58,692 bases of DNA from Chthoniobacteraceae bacterium (GCA_947449735.1 CANFTB010000032.1:1-58692), one strand, 5' to 3'; positions 17,148-26,974 are shown, counted from the first letter of the stretch. Program-made: numbers and translations. The notes: generated from the letters alone by a model not told the origin.

Positions 17148-20117
17148 ATGCGCTCCCCTGCGGTTTTGATTCTGAGTGTGCTCGCCGGCCTCCTCCCTCC
17201 GCCTGAGGCGGGTGCCGCACCGGTGGATTTTGAATCCGAGATACGGCCCCTTTTTGAAAAGAAGTGCATTTCCTGCCACGGACCCGAAAAGCAGAAAAGC
17301 GGCTACAGGCTGGATGTCCGTGAAGTGGCGCTCACAGGGGGTGAGAGCCACGCACCGAATGTGGTTGCGGGAGAGCCCGACCGGAGTCCCCTGCTGAGGT
17401 TTGTAACGAGTACGGAGTCGGACGAGCGGATGCCACCAAAAGGGGAGCGCCTGACCGCTGCCGAGGTGGAGCGCTTGAGGAGCTGGATTTCCGAGGGAGC
17501 GAAGTGGCCGGACACCGCCTCGGTGAAACTGGAAGCCCCCTCCAAGTGGTGGTCGCTGCAACCCCTGGCGCGCCCAGCGGTACCCCGTGTCGGCCTCGCG
17601 AACCCGGTGGATGCATTTGTTTTAGAGCGTCTTCAGCGGGAGGGGTTGAAGCCGTCCGCGCCCGCGGATGCCCAGACGCTGTGCCGGAGGGTTTATTTTG
17701 ATCTGATCGGGCTGCCCCCGACCCCTGAAGAGCTGGATGCCTTTGTGGCGGACCGCGCCCCAGACGCGCTGGAGCGGCTTGTGGACAAGCTTCTCGAAAG
17801 CCCGAGATACGGCGAACGCTGGGCCCGCCACTGGCTGGATGTGGTGCATTACGGCGATACGCACGGCTACGACAAGGACAAGATGCGGATGAACGCTTAT
17901 CCCTACCGGGACTACGTGATCCGGGCCTTTAACACGGACAAGCCGTACTCCCGTTTCATCAAGGAGCAGATAGCCGGAGATTTGTTGTTTCCGGGGACCA
18001 GCGACGGCATCGAGGCGCTTGGTTTTCTGTCGGCGGGCCCGTGGGATTACATAGGCCACTCTGAAGTGCCCGAGACAAAAACCGACGGCAAGATTGCGAG
18101 GCACCTCGACCGGGACGACATGGTTTCCAACACCATGGGAAGCTTCTGCGCGACAACCATTCACTGCGCCCAGTGCCACAATCACAAGTTTGATCCGATC
18201 ACGCAGGAGGATTACTACAGCCTCCAAGCCGTTTTCGCCGCAATAGACAGGACCGAGAAAAAGTATTTCGAGGACCCCGAGCAGACGAAGCAGTACGGCG
18301 TTTTGGAGGGGGCTCTTGGCAAGGTGAAAGGCTCCGAGGCCGAGCTGGTAAAACAGACAGAGAAGCAGGCGGGCGAGGGACTGGTCGAAATTGACAAGCA
18401 GCTGAAAGAGGCGCGCAAGATCTCCGACCCGGGCGGTACTCCAGAACAAGGTTTCCACAGCGCGATCTCGCCGGTTCAGGACGCCGTGAAGTGGGTGCAG
18501 ATCGACCTCGGCAAGTCCATCGCGCTCATAGAGCTCCTGGTGGCGGGCTGCCATGACAATTTCAACTCCATCGGAGCGGGCTTCGGATTCCCGGTCCGCT
18601 ACAGGATTGAAGCGTCAAATGATCCGATGTTTCAGCAGGATGTGAGTTTGGTGGCGGACCGCACCAACGCAGACCAGCCGAACCCCGGAACCTCCGCACA
18701 AAGGTTCAAGCTCGGAACCACTTCTGTGCGCTACCTCCGCTTCACCGCTACCAAGCTGGCTCCCCGGAAGGACGACTATATTCTGGCACTCGCAGAAATC
18801 GAAGCGCGTTCAGCCGACGGAAAAAACGCAGCGCTGGGGGCGGCCGTGACGTCCCTTGACAGCACGGAAGCCGGCGTGCGCTGGGCACGAAAGAATCTGA
18901 CGGACGGAATTTATCCAGGCCACTTAAAGTCCGCGGCCAACGTTGCCGAGTTGGAAAAGCGGCGTACCGAGTTATTGCGCGAAAAGGCTTCGCCGGAGGC
19001 CATGGAGAGGCTGAAAACGGTTCGGGCGGAACGCACAGCACTTGAAAAGAAAATGCAGGGCTTCCCGAAGCCGAAGGTGGCCTTTGTCGGAGCGATTCAC
19101 AATGGAAGTGGAAATTTCAAGGGGACCGGTGCGGAGGGGGGGAAGCCTCGCCCGATATTTCTGCTGGCGCGTGGCCAGGTGACACAACCGGGACGAGAGG
19201 TCGGTCCGGGAGCGCTCGCAGCGCTGGATTTCAAGCCGGCTCGCTTTGAGCTGCCCGCGGAAGCCCCCGAGGCAGCCCGTCGGGCCGCCCTGGCAGAGTG
19301 GGTTGCGGATCCAAACAATCCACTCACGTGGCGCACGATGGCGAACAGAGTCTGGCAGTATCACTTTGGACAGGGTCTTTCGGAGACGCCCGGCGATTTC
19401 GGCCGCAACGGCAGCAAACCGTCGCACCCGGAGTTGTTGGACTGGCTGGCTTCAGAGTTCCGCGACAATGGGGGCTCTGTGAAAAAACTCCACCGGAGGA
19501 TCATGCTGTCGGATACCTACCGCCAGTCGTCGACCTCCTACGCTGGGGCGGCGGCTGTGGACGGCAGCAACCGGCTTTTGTGGCGCCAAAACAGGCGCAA
19601 GCTGGAGGCCGAGGCGCTCAGGGACGCGATCCTGCAGGCCTCTGGCAGGCTGGATCTTACGATGGGGGGGGCGGGTTGGCAGGATTTCGTAGTGGAGCAG
19701 CCAGCACATTCGCCACATTACCGCTACGACCTGTCCGACCCTCTAGACAAAGGAACATTCCGCCGGTCGGTCTACCGTTTTATTGTGCGGTCGCAGACAC
19801 AGCCGTGGATGACATCGCTGGATTGCGCCGACCCATCCATGCGAGTGGACCGCCGGAACGAAAGCCTTTCCCCTCTGCAGGCACTTGCATTGCTAAACAA
19901 TGGCTTTTTACTGGCGCAGGCGCGCGAACTTGCAAAGCGTGCGGAGGGCGAGGCTCCTGATATGAACCGGCGTGTGGAACGCGCCTTCCGTCTAGCCCTT
20001 TCCCGCAGCGCATCGCCTGCCGAGTTGGAAGCGCTCACGGCGTATGCCTCGGACAACGGCCTCGCTAACACCTGCCGTTTAATTCTGAACCTCAACGAGT
20101 TCACGTTCGTCGACTGA
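17148..20117 (+). CDS. PSD1-type cytochrome/DUF1549/DUF1553 protein with discoidin-like insert (pair 2)
   Basis: A 989-residue exported protein: signal peptide (MRSPAVLILSVLAGLLPPPE), cytochrome C domain with CISCH at 40-44, DUF1549 at about 153-366 with a second motif CAQCHNHKFDPIT, a discoidin-like domain at about 434-590, a helical linker and DUF1553 from ~713 (LAEWVADPNNPLTWRTMANR) to the end (LILNLNEFTFVD). The discoidin-like insert (WVQIDLGK, GAGFGFPVRYRIEAS, VRYLRFTATKL, DDYILALAEIEAR) aligns closely with the second ectodomain of the sensor kinase two genes upstream. I chose the ATG at 17148 because the signal peptide starts there. The DUF1501 partner follows after 34 bases. Confidence 0.92.
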   Translation: MRSPAVLILSVLAGLLPPPEAGAAPVDFESEIRPLFEKKCISCHGPEKQKSGYRLDVREVALTGGESHAPNVVAGEPDRSPLLRFVTSTESDERMPPKGERLTAAEVERLRSWISEGAKWPDTASVKLEAPSKWWSLQPLARPAVPRVGLANPVDAFVLERLQREGLKPSAPADAQTLCRRVYFDLIGLPPTPEELDAFVADRAPDALERLVDKLLESPRYGERWARHWLDVVHYGDTHGYDKDKMRMNAYPYRDYVIRAFNTDKPYSRFIKEQIAGDLLFPGTSDGIEALGFLSAGPWDYIGHSEVPETKTDGKIARHLDRDDMVSNTMGSFCATTIHCAQCHNHKFDPITQEDYYSLQAVFAAIDRTEKKYFEDPEQTKQYGVLEGALGKVKGSEAELVKQTEKQAGEGLVEIDKQLKEARKISDPGGTPEQGFHSAISPVQDAVKWVQIDLGKSIALIELLVAGCHDNFNSIGAGFGFPVRYRIEASNDPMFQQDVSLVADRTNADQPNPGTSAQRFKLGTTSVRYLRFTATKLAPRKDDYILALAEIEARSADGKNAALGAAVTSLDSTEAGVRWARKNLTDGIYPGHLKSAANVAELEKRRTELLREKASPEAMERLKTVRAERTALEKKMQGFPKPKVAFVGAIHNGSGNFKGTGAEGGKPRPIFLLARGQVTQPGREVGPGALAALDFKPARFELPAEAPEAARRAALAEWVADPNNPLTWRTMANRVWQYHFGQGLSETPGDFGRNGSKPSHPELLDWLASEFRDNGGSVKKLHRRIMLSDTYRQSSTSYAGAAAVDGSNRLLWRQNRRKLEAEALRDAILQASGRLDLTMGGAGWQDFVVEQPAHSPHYRYDLSDPLDKGTFRRSVYRFIVRSQTQPWMTSLDCADPSMRVDRRNESLSPLQALALLNNGFLLAQARELAKRAEGEAPDMNRRVERAFRLALSRSASPAELEALTAYASDNGLANTCRLILNLNEFTFVD

Positions 20118-20151
20118 CCGGACAGAAAAAGACTCATTCAAAGCGCGACCC

Positions 20152-21636
20152 ATGAACACCTCACCATTTCATTCTGAAACCGGTCTGCCTCTCCTGAGCA
20201 GGAGAGATTTCCTTTGGCAGAGCGGAGGCGGCCTGGGCGGAGTGGCCCTCGCGTCCATGTTTTCGGCGGAGGGAAAAGCCACCGCGGCGGAGCGTACCGG
20301 AAGTCCGTTTCCGAAGGCGAAACGCGTGGTCCAGTTCTTCATGGCCGGCGCAGCAAGTCACATCGACCTGTTTGATTTCAAACCCGAACTGGTCCGCATG
20401 GATGGCAAGCCCAGCGATTTCGGCGAGCCTGTAGAGGCATTTCAGAACGGCCTCGGGCCGTGGTTAAAACCCGTGTGGGACTTCAAGCCCTACGGTGCTT
20501 CGGGAAAGATGCTCTCCGAACCCGTATCCGCCCTGGGGGGAGTTGTGGACGACATCTCGTTCATCCACAACATGGTCAGCAAATCGGGCGTGCATTCAGC
20601 CGCCACGCTGTTGCAGGCGACGGGGTTTCTGATCCCCGGCTTCCCTGGCGCCGGCTGCTGGATGAGCTACGGGCTGGGCTCTCTCAACCAAAACCTGCCA
20701 ACGTTCGTCGTCCTTCCGGACCACCGCGGGTTTGGCTCCAACGGGATCAAAAATTGGGACAGCGCTTTTTTGCCGGCGCAACACAGCGGCACCATCATCT
20801 ATCCCGGGACGGATTCGCCAATCGCAGACCTGTTTCCCCACAAGAGCGGGGACTATGTGCGCGGCGGAGGAGAGGCCGCCGCCCACCGCACACTGGCGCA
20901 GCTCAACAGGATGCATGCGGCGGTTCGGGACGGGGACGACAGGCTGGATTCCCGCATCCGAAGCTACGAGCTTGCGGCGAAGATGCAAATGACCGCGCCC
21001 GAGGCTCTGGATTTGAAGGCGGAGCCGGAGCACGCGTTGAAGTTGTACGGTCTCGAGCGCGGTCCGCAGACGTGGAGCAAGGAAATCAACGACGAGGAGG
21101 AGAGCTTTTATTTTGCCCAGAAATGTCTAACCGCCCGCAGGCTTCTGGAACGGGGTGTGCGCTTTGTTCAGGTCTGGAGTGGAAATGACAATGGATTTCC
21201 CCGGCGCAATTGGGATTCACACGAGGACATCAGGCGCGACCACGGTCCGCTCTCCACAGGGATGGCGCGCGGGTGTGCCGCCTTTATCAAAGACCTGAAG
21301 CAGAGGGGTCTGCTCGAGGATACCATCGTGTTGTGGACAACCGAGTTCGGCCGGATGCCGTCCTCCCAGGGAGGCAAGGGCCGCGACCACAATCCCTTCG
21401 TCTTCACAAACTGGTTGTGTGGTGGCGGGATCCGCGGGGGCGTCACGCACGGCGAGAGTGACCAGTGGGGATACAAGCCGCTGGACCGTAAAAACCCGAC
21501 GCAGGTTTACGACGTGCACGCGACGATGCTGCACCTGCTGGGTTTGGATCATACGAAACTTACGTACCGTCACAACGGAATCGACCGGAGGCTGACAGAC
21601 GTCCACGGAAGCGTGCTGGATCAACTCCTGGCATGA
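20152..21636 (+). CDS. DUF1501 family protein (pair 2)
   Basis: A 494-residue Tat-exported DUF1501 protein (LSRRDFLWQSGGGLGGVALA). Landmarks are VQFFMAGAASHIDLFDFKPE, VRFVQVWSGNDNGFPRRNWD, LWTTEFGRMPSSQGGKGRDH and VHATMLHLLGLDHTKLTYRH. It lacks the GGPSQMDxFDPKP consensus in exact form (AGAASHIDLFDFKPE), so it is somewhat divergent from the other four. It follows the PSD1 gene after 34 bases and probably ends this transcription unit. Confidence 0.9.
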   Translation: MNTSPFHSETGLPLLSRRDFLWQSGGGLGGVALASMFSAEGKATAAERTGSPFPKAKRVVQFFMAGAASHIDLFDFKPELVRMDGKPSDFGEPVEAFQNGLGPWLKPVWDFKPYGASGKMLSEPVSALGGVVDDISFIHNMVSKSGVHSAATLLQATGFLIPGFPGAGCWMSYGLGSLNQNLPTFVVLPDHRGFGSNGIKNWDSAFLPAQHSGTIIYPGTDSPIADLFPHKSGDYVRGGGEAAAHRTLAQLNRMHAAVRDGDDRLDSRIRSYELAAKMQMTAPEALDLKAEPEHALKLYGLERGPQTWSKEINDEEESFYFAQKCLTARRLLERGVRFVQVWSGNDNGFPRRNWDSHEDIRRDHGPLSTGMARGCAAFIKDLKQRGLLEDTIVLWTTEFGRMPSSQGGKGRDHNPFVFTNWLCGGGIRGGVTHGESDQWGYKPLDRKNPTQVYDVHATMLHLLGLDHTKLTYRHNGIDRRLTDVHGSVLDQLLA

Positions 21637-21703
21637 ACCGGCTCGCCGCGCGGCCTGCGCTTTCCTGACACTACGGCCTTAGCCTGAGGCAATGTCAGCG
21701 AGG

Positions 21704-22840
21704 TCAGCGTGCATGCGCTGGTCCATCCTTAAGGAAGTGCTCGAAAAAATCGCAGACCCTTTCGGTGGCCTCGTCAGTGGGGGGATGTGCGGGCCTGTTA
21801 TGCATCCCGACGCGATCCTGCACCCCAAACAGAGCGTAGACGTCGCGAACGTGGTTCAGAAGTGTCCAGCGGCTTGGGGGATCTTCGCTACCGCCGGACA
21901 CGAAGAAAGGCCGGGGAGCCATCAGCGCCTGCAGCTCGTGGAGGTCATGCCCCTGCTCTCGGAGCATCTTATAAGGGCCGGTTATGGGGTTTGATGGTGA
22001 GGGGAGTCCAAGTGTGCGCTGTGGTCCAGTGGTACGACCCAGGTACCACGGTTCCCAGTAGTTGATGCTGGGGCGTGTGTCGTCAAAGCCGATCCCAGGG
22101 TCGCTCCAGGCGGCGCATGCAAACGCTTCGTTCAAACACGCGGAAAACATCGCCCATTTTCCGCCGTACGAGTGACCCACGATGCCGATTCTTTTTGCGT
22201 CCACGTCCGGCAGGCTTCCCAGTGCCCGGGCGCAGTTTGCGGACACGTACGCAAGAAAGGAAAGCGGCTGCCACCCTTCGCGACCGGGATCCGGCTTTCG
22301 CGCGTCGCCCCCCGGGGATCCTATGGCGAGTGTGACGAAGCCGCGCTCGGCGAGACGTCTGGCGTAATCCCTGTGCTCCCTGTCTCCCAAACCGATGCTG
22401 GTTTCAGGTTCGTAAAAAGGGACTAAGACCGCGGGATGCGGCCCGGCGGTCTTCGGAATCAAAAGCCACCCTTCTTCAAACCGGTCCTGCGCAATCTCCA
22501 CGCGGACGCGTCTGCGAGAGTACAGCGGGGTGTCGGCCGCGGCGATGGTGTAGATCCGGGGGTTTGCCAGCGTCGCCGGCCACTCGCCCATTGCATTCAC
22601 CCAGAGGGATTTTAACTCGGCCCGGCGGCGGCTCCAGTCACCCTTGGAGCGTACCTCTTGTCCGTTTTCAAAGCGCAGAAGGCTGCGCAACGAAGCCCGA
22701 TCTTCCGTGAATTCCGGAGGCGCTTTTAAAAATGGAGCGATCGCCTCGGCTGGCGCCGCATCGGAGGCATCAGCCGTTTGGACGATGGCCAGGGCGAGAG
22801 AGGCCGTGAGGCAGCGTAGGGAACTTGAGGCGAGCATCAT
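21704..22840 (-). CDS. Exported alpha/beta hydrolase (esterase-like)
   Basis: A 378-residue secreted alpha/beta hydrolase with a signal peptide (LRCLTASLALAIVQTADA). The nucleophile elbow is GHSYGG with Ser224; the likely acid and base lie in FVSGGSEDPPSRW and in AHPPTDEATERV. The layout resembles acetyl-xylan esterase and dienelactone-hydrolase relatives that act on substituted plant or algal polymers. A glucuronoyl esterase is less likely because its GCSRxGK motif is absent. It is the last of a run of minus-strand genes, 28 bases after the dipeptidase gene. Confidence 0.82.
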   Translation of the reverse strand: MMLASSSLRCLTASLALAIVQTADASDAAPAEAIAPFLKAPPEFTEDRASLRSLLRFENGQEVRSKGDWSRRRAELKSLWVNAMGEWPATLANPRIYTIAAADTPLYSRRRVRVEIAQDRFEEGWLLIPKTAGPHPAVLVPFYEPETSIGLGDREHRDYARRLAERGFVTLAIGSPGGDARKPDPGREGWQPLSFLAYVSANCARALGSLPDVDAKRIGIVGHSYGGKWAMFSACLNEAFACAAWSDPGIGFDDTRPSINYWEPWYLGRTTGPQRTLGLPSPSNPITGPYKMLREQGHDLHELQALMAPRPFFVSGGSEDPPSRWTLLNHVRDVYALFGVQDRVGMHNRPAHPPTDEATERVCDFFEHFLKDGPAHAR

Positions 22841-22868
22841 CGGGGCGGGTTTGTCCCCTGGTCCGAGA

Positions 22869-23960
22869 TTAGGGAAGGTGTTTCGTCAGGAACCGCAGGA
22901 AGTTCCCGCTGAGGATGCCCTCTATATCGGCCGCGGAGTAGCCGCGTTTCTGCAAAAGCGGCTGGAGCGTTGTCAGGTCTGCGATGCTGTTCAAATCCAT
23001 CGGCGTCTGTTCCGTGCCAAAGCCTCCGTCGAGATCGGTGCCGATCCCGACGTGTGCGGCGTTGCCGGCTATCTGGCAGATGTGGTCGATGTGCTCGCAG
23101 ATCTTTTCAATTCGAAGTCCGAACTCCGCGGGTGTCGACTTGGTGTGGTGCCAGCCGTGGACCATCATGATTGCATCGAACGCCATGCCGATCACTGCTC
23201 CGCGCTCCACAAGCTGCTTGATCTGATGGTCGGCGAGCTGCCGGTTCCAGTTCGCAAGCGCCCTGCAGTTGTGGTGGCTGGCCCATACGGGACCGCTGAA
23301 GCGGGAGAGCGCATCGGCGAAGCTTTCATCGCAAAGGTGTGTGGCGTCCAGAATCAGGCCGAGTTTCTCCATTTCCTTTAGCAGGTCTCTGCCTCTCGCG
23401 GTCAACGGGCCGGAGTCGTCGGTGCCGTGTCCATAAACACCGGGCCCGTAGTGGACTGGACCAAGCGCGACGAGGCCGTCGCCCCTGGCTTTCTCCAGAT
23501 GCTTCCAGCTTAGAATGGAGTCAGCTCCCTCCAGACTGAGCAGGTAGCCGATGGGCAGTGTGGCGGTTTGGGAGTCGTCTGCATCGCGCCATAACTTCGC
23601 GTGGGCCTCGAGCTCGGCTTTTGTTCTCAGCTGGCGCAGTTCGCCCAAGTCTTCCATCGCGCGGTAGTAGGCGAGCTGACCTTGGGTGTGCGCCCATGCC
23701 TGTTCCGGACTGGTCCATCCGGGGAGCTTGTGAAACTTGGGCGAGTACCGGGCGATCTGGGTTGCAACGATGATTCCGATTCTGGCGCGGCGCAGTTCTG
23801 GGAAGCAAACGGTGTTGCGAGACCGGAATACAAGGCCGTCTGTCGAGAGCAGTTCGGAGCGCCGGATTTCTTCGAGGGTGAGCCGCTGGTCCCTGTTGGA
23901 ATCCATGGCGTTCATGGAGATGTCCAGATGTGCGTCAAAAATGAGGCGGGGAGGTTGCAT
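22869..23960 (-). CDS. Membrane dipeptidase-type peptidase (family M19)
   Basis: A 363-residue zinc dipeptidase of the renal-dipeptidase family, which cleaves dipeptides and can act on D-amino-acid or beta-lactam-like bonds. The binuclear zinc site is visible as FDAHLD (His11, Asp13), ATHLCDESFADAL, WASHHNCRALANWNRQL and, near the end, VGIGTDLDGGFG. No signal peptide on the chosen start (Met at 23960), which gives the family start; a longer version begins at 24008 but adds only unrelated residues. The hydrolase gene follows 28 bases later on the same strand. Confidence 0.87.
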   Translation of the reverse strand: MQPPRLIFDAHLDISMNAMDSNRDQRLTLEEIRRSELLSTDGLVFRSRNTVCFPELRRARIGIIVATQIARYSPKFHKLPGWTSPEQAWAHTQGQLAYYRAMEDLGELRQLRTKAELEAHAKLWRDADDSQTATLPIGYLLSLEGADSILSWKHLEKARGDGLVALGPVHYGPGVYGHGTDDSGPLTARGRDLLKEMEKLGLILDATHLCDESFADALSRFSGPVWASHHNCRALANWNRQLADHQIKQLVERGAVIGMAFDAIMMVHGWHHTKSTPAEFGLRIEKICEHIDHICQIAGNAAHVGIGTDLDGGFGTEQTPMDLNSIADLTTLQPLLQKRGYSAADIEGILSGNFLRFLTKHLP

Positions 23961-24089
23961 GGGGTTGGGAGGGGAATCTTTTCTTAAGATAGACGGATCA
24001 TAAACCACTAACTTGTGGCGGCCGTGATCTTGCGCTCAGGGGGTGGCGTGTCTCCTCACCTCGCAGCAACCGAGCGTAAAGCTGTAGGC

Positions 24090-25334
24090 TTATTTCGGGG
24101 GCCATTGATACTCACCGGCATCGAAGGTCATGAGCATGCCGGGTTGGAGAATTTTGTATTCCTCGATCACCGCTCCCGCGCTTTGAAGCAGAACGATTCC
24201 TGGTTGGCGTGGATCCTTGCCGATCACCGCCCAGCGGAGCTTCCCGGTGTCCGTCAACCGCCTGAGCAGGAGCCCGTCGAATGTCTGCAGAAAGCTGCCG
24301 TCGCCATCCAAGCCTACGCTGAGAGCAACATCAGCAACACCCTCGGCCAGGAGCGGATTAGCCTGGGATTGAACGGTGATGGAAAGCTCAGCAGCAAAGG
24401 GTTTCGCCCGCCCCACGCGCGCTGCCGCGTCTGCAAAGCGTCCGCTGGGCCACCGGTTTTTTTCAAAAAATGTCTCCCAGACCGGGCCTCCGGCCGCGGG
24501 TTTGTCGGCAGGTTTGCGTCGGAGGCCCCGCACCCTCCATCGCTCGCCGTCCTGTTCCAATAGGAACACCTCTTCAGCATCCTTGGATGCTGCAATGCCG
24601 ATGGGAAGCGGCTGGCCCGCTCCGATGCTGAGGCGGCGTTGAATTTCGCCCTGGGCGTCGAATTGAACCACCACGCTTTCCCCCAGTGATTTTTCAATGC
24701 TCCAGCGCGAGCCCTCCTTGCCGGAACAAGACTTTGGCGGAGCTGCGGGAGCGGACGACTTCTCAAAGACAGGCACGTCGTCCTGTATGGCGACGGACTC
24801 TTTAACGCTCCAAAACTGCCCGTCCAAGTCAGAAGCAATGAGTTCTAAAATGCCTCCCTCGTATCGGATTCCGTGAAAAGCCACCGGGCGGGGAGATTCC
24901 TCCGTCGCGACCCAGTCGTTGGCATGGTACGCCTCGCCGGTGATCTCGAGATCTCCGACAGCGAGCCCCCGGACGCTGTATTTTCCGGGCGCCTGTAATT
25001 TTCCCGAGTCATCCTTGCCGTCCCAATTTGTGATCAGCCCGTTCAAGCCGACTGTGAATTGCGAGGCGGTGCTTTCAACGGCAAGCGTGCGCACTTTTTT
25101 TCCAGAACGATCATAGACTCCGAGGCTGATGGTTCCTTCGAGTGGCGGCGGCAGGAAAGTGATGCGCAGCGTCGCAATCTGCGTGTTTGCTTTTGAGGCA
25201 CCCGCGGCGGAGGTCTGCTGGCTGCCTGCGGCGGTGGGGGTCTGAGCTAGCAGGAAGCCCCTCTGCGTCAGGATGCACGCCAAAAAGAGAAACGCATGCG
25301 CCTGTTTTTTTTGCACACGAAATTTACTAAGCAT
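24090..25334 (-). CDS. Exported protein with FlgD-like Ig domain, unknown function
   Basis: A 414-residue exported protein. After a hydrophobic leader (AFLFLACILTQRGFLLAQ) comes a FlgD-type Ig-like region (~50-130): LGVYDRSGKKVRTLAVES, then LNGLITNWDGKDDSGKLQAP and GKYSVRGLAVG. The rest reads like beta-propeller or repeat sequence that I cannot assign. Its start overlaps the end of the GH57 gene by eight bases (ATGCTTAG), so the two are translationally coupled. A role in envelope display of carbohydrate is possible, but nothing in the sequence proves it. Confidence 0.75.
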   Translation of the reverse strand: MLSKFRVQKKQAHAFLFLACILTQRGFLLAQTPTAAGSQQTSAAGASKANTQIATLRITFLPPPLEGTISLGVYDRSGKKVRTLAVESTASQFTVGLNGLITNWDGKDDSGKLQAPGKYSVRGLAVGDLEITGEAYHANDWVATEESPRPVAFHGIRYEGGILELIASDLDGQFWSVKESVAIQDDVPVFEKSSAPAAPPKSCSGKEGSRWSIEKSLGESVVVQFDAQGEIQRRLSIGAGQPLPIGIAASKDAEEVFLLEQDGERWRVRGLRRKPADKPAAGGPVWETFFEKNRWPSGRFADAAARVGRAKPFAAELSITVQSQANPLLAEGVADVALSVGLDGDGSFLQTFDGLLLRRLTDTGKLRWAVIGKDPRQPGIVLLQSAGAVIEEYKILQPGMLMTFDAGEYQWPPK

Positions 25335-26910
25335 AATAACGCCAGTTTAGGTTTGGAAATATATTGTCCCGCTCCTCGCAGTGAGCAAGAAAAGCCTCGT
25401 CTACGCCGGGGCCTGAAAGCTGTTCGTAAAGTCGGGTGAAGCGGTGCAGATGGTCTTCGGTCCGTCGCGTTGCGTAAGATTTCGCACTGCCGGTCTTCAT
25501 AAGAAATGCCCAGTCGCTCGACTGGGCCAGGAGCAGCTCACGGGCGGCCTGGGAGAGGGCGCGGTGCGTTTGCGCGGAGTCGGTCGAAAGGTGGCGCCGG
25601 GCGAGCTCTGTCATCCGCCGGGCGGCGGCGTGCAGATGCGGGTAGATCCAGGCATTGGATTCCTCCAGCCAGACTTCCCAGTAGCCCTTGTGCCCCCAGC
25701 TGGAGGCCGCTGGAGCCAGGAGCTGGTGGGTGTCCTGGCTTTGGAGATACCGAGTGGGTGTGGTGAGCTCAAATTCGGCCTGGTCGTAGACCGCCTTCCG
25801 CAGGAAGCCGTTGAGCCACTCGGGGCCTTCAAACCACCAGTGTCCGAAAAGCTCCGCGTCAAAAGGACTCACCACGACAGGCGGCACGTTCATGTGCGCG
25901 CGCAACTCGGCAATTTGCGCCGCCCGGGCTTTGAGAAAGTGGGTCGCATGATGGTCGGCCGCTCCCAGCGCCCAGTCTCTCCGGTAGTAGTCCTTGTCCG
26001 CTCCGGGCCCGGTGACACGGTGGTATTTGAGCCCGGTGAATCTCCGGTTTTGATCGCCGAAAAACGACTCCAGCTGCTCCAAGGGGCGGTCGAAGCCGAT
26101 GTCCCTGTAGAAGTCCCGATAGGCCGGGTCGCCCGGGTAGCCTTCCTCCGCGCTCCAAACCTGTCGGCTTGAATCCCGGTCTCTGCCGAATGCCGCGGGG
26201 CCGGATGGTATGAAGCAGGGGGCGTAGATGGCGTAGCGCGGCCGCGGGCTGCCAAACATCATTCCGTGGGCGTCGATGACAAACCAGCGGAGGTTGGCCT
26301 CGCGGAGGATCGCGTCGAGGCCGGGAACGTACGCGCATTCGGGCAGCCAGATGCCTGCGGGATCGCGGCCGAAGGTTTCCTTGTAATGGTCGCGGCCGAT
26401 GAGCACCTGGGCCCGCATCGCTTCGGGACACACTTCCATGAGTGGCAGAAAACCGTGGGTTGCCGCGCAGGTGATGATCTCCAAAAAACCCGCCGTGGCA
26501 AAGGTGTCAAAGGCGCCAACAATGTCCTGCTTCCAACGGACATGCCAGGCGTGGTGGGCGTCCTCCAGGCGCGCCACGTAGAAATCGGCGATAGTGCATA
26601 ACGGGGCCACGTTGCGGTGCCGTTCCGATTCTGCCCGCGCGAGCGCCAGGAGCCGTTCCAAGTGCGCTGAGTAACGGTTCGTCAGCAACGGGTCCCTCAG
26701 CATGTGGCAGAGGGTGGGTGTGAGGGTGAGGGAAAAACAGGCGGGGACGGCGTCGCGCTCCAACCCCTCCAAGAGCACCAATAGTGGGATGTAGGTCTCG
26801 GTGATGGCCTCGAAGAGCCAGTCCTCTTCCAGAAACTGAGGGTGTTCGGGATGGCGCACGTAGGGGAGGTGCGCGTGCAAGATGAGGGCTAAATAGCCTT
26901 TGGAAGCCAT
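25327..26910 (-). CDS. GH57 1,4-alpha-glucan branching enzyme-like protein
   Basis: A 527-residue cytoplasmic glycoside hydrolase family 57 protein with the branching-enzyme (DUF1957-type) arrangement, which makes alpha-1,6 branches in glycogen. Family motifs in order are LHAHLPYVRHPE, ATHGFLP (151-157), GIWLPECAYVPGLD with nucleophile Glu191 and VSPFDAELFGHWWFEG with acid/base Asp351. The length equals that of thermophile and cyanobacterial GH57 branching enzymes. It lies between HisF and the FlgD-like protein on the minus strand, and a DUF4912 protein is divergent beyond HisF, a neighbourhood often seen with glycogen genes. Confidence 0.9.
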   Translation of the reverse strand: MASKGYLALILHAHLPYVRHPEHPQFLEEDWLFEAITETYIPLLVLLEGLERDAVPACFSLTLTPTLCHMLRDPLLTNRYSAHLERLLALARAESERHRNVAPLCTIADFYVARLEDAHHAWHVRWKQDIVGAFDTFATAGFLEIITCAATHGFLPLMEVCPEAMRAQVLIGRDHYKETFGRDPAGIWLPECAYVPGLDAILREANLRWFVIDAHGMMFGSPRPRYAIYAPCFIPSGPAAFGRDRDSSRQVWSAEEGYPGDPAYRDFYRDIGFDRPLEQLESFFGDQNRRFTGLKYHRVTGPGADKDYYRRDWALGAADHHATHFLKARAAQIAELRAHMNVPPVVVSPFDAELFGHWWFEGPEWLNGFLRKAVYDQAEFELTTPTRYLQSQDTHQLLAPAASSWGHKGYWEVWLEESNAWIYPHLHAAARRMTELARRHLSTDSAQTHRALSQAARELLLAQSSDWAFLMKTGSAKSYATRRTEDHLHRFTRLYEQLSGPGVDEAFLAHCEERDNIFPNLNWRYYA

Positions 26911-26974
26911 GGAGGCGGGGCGGGCTGAGGGATTTAGGGCGCTTTTTGCCTGGGGATGGTCGGCGTCGGACTGC

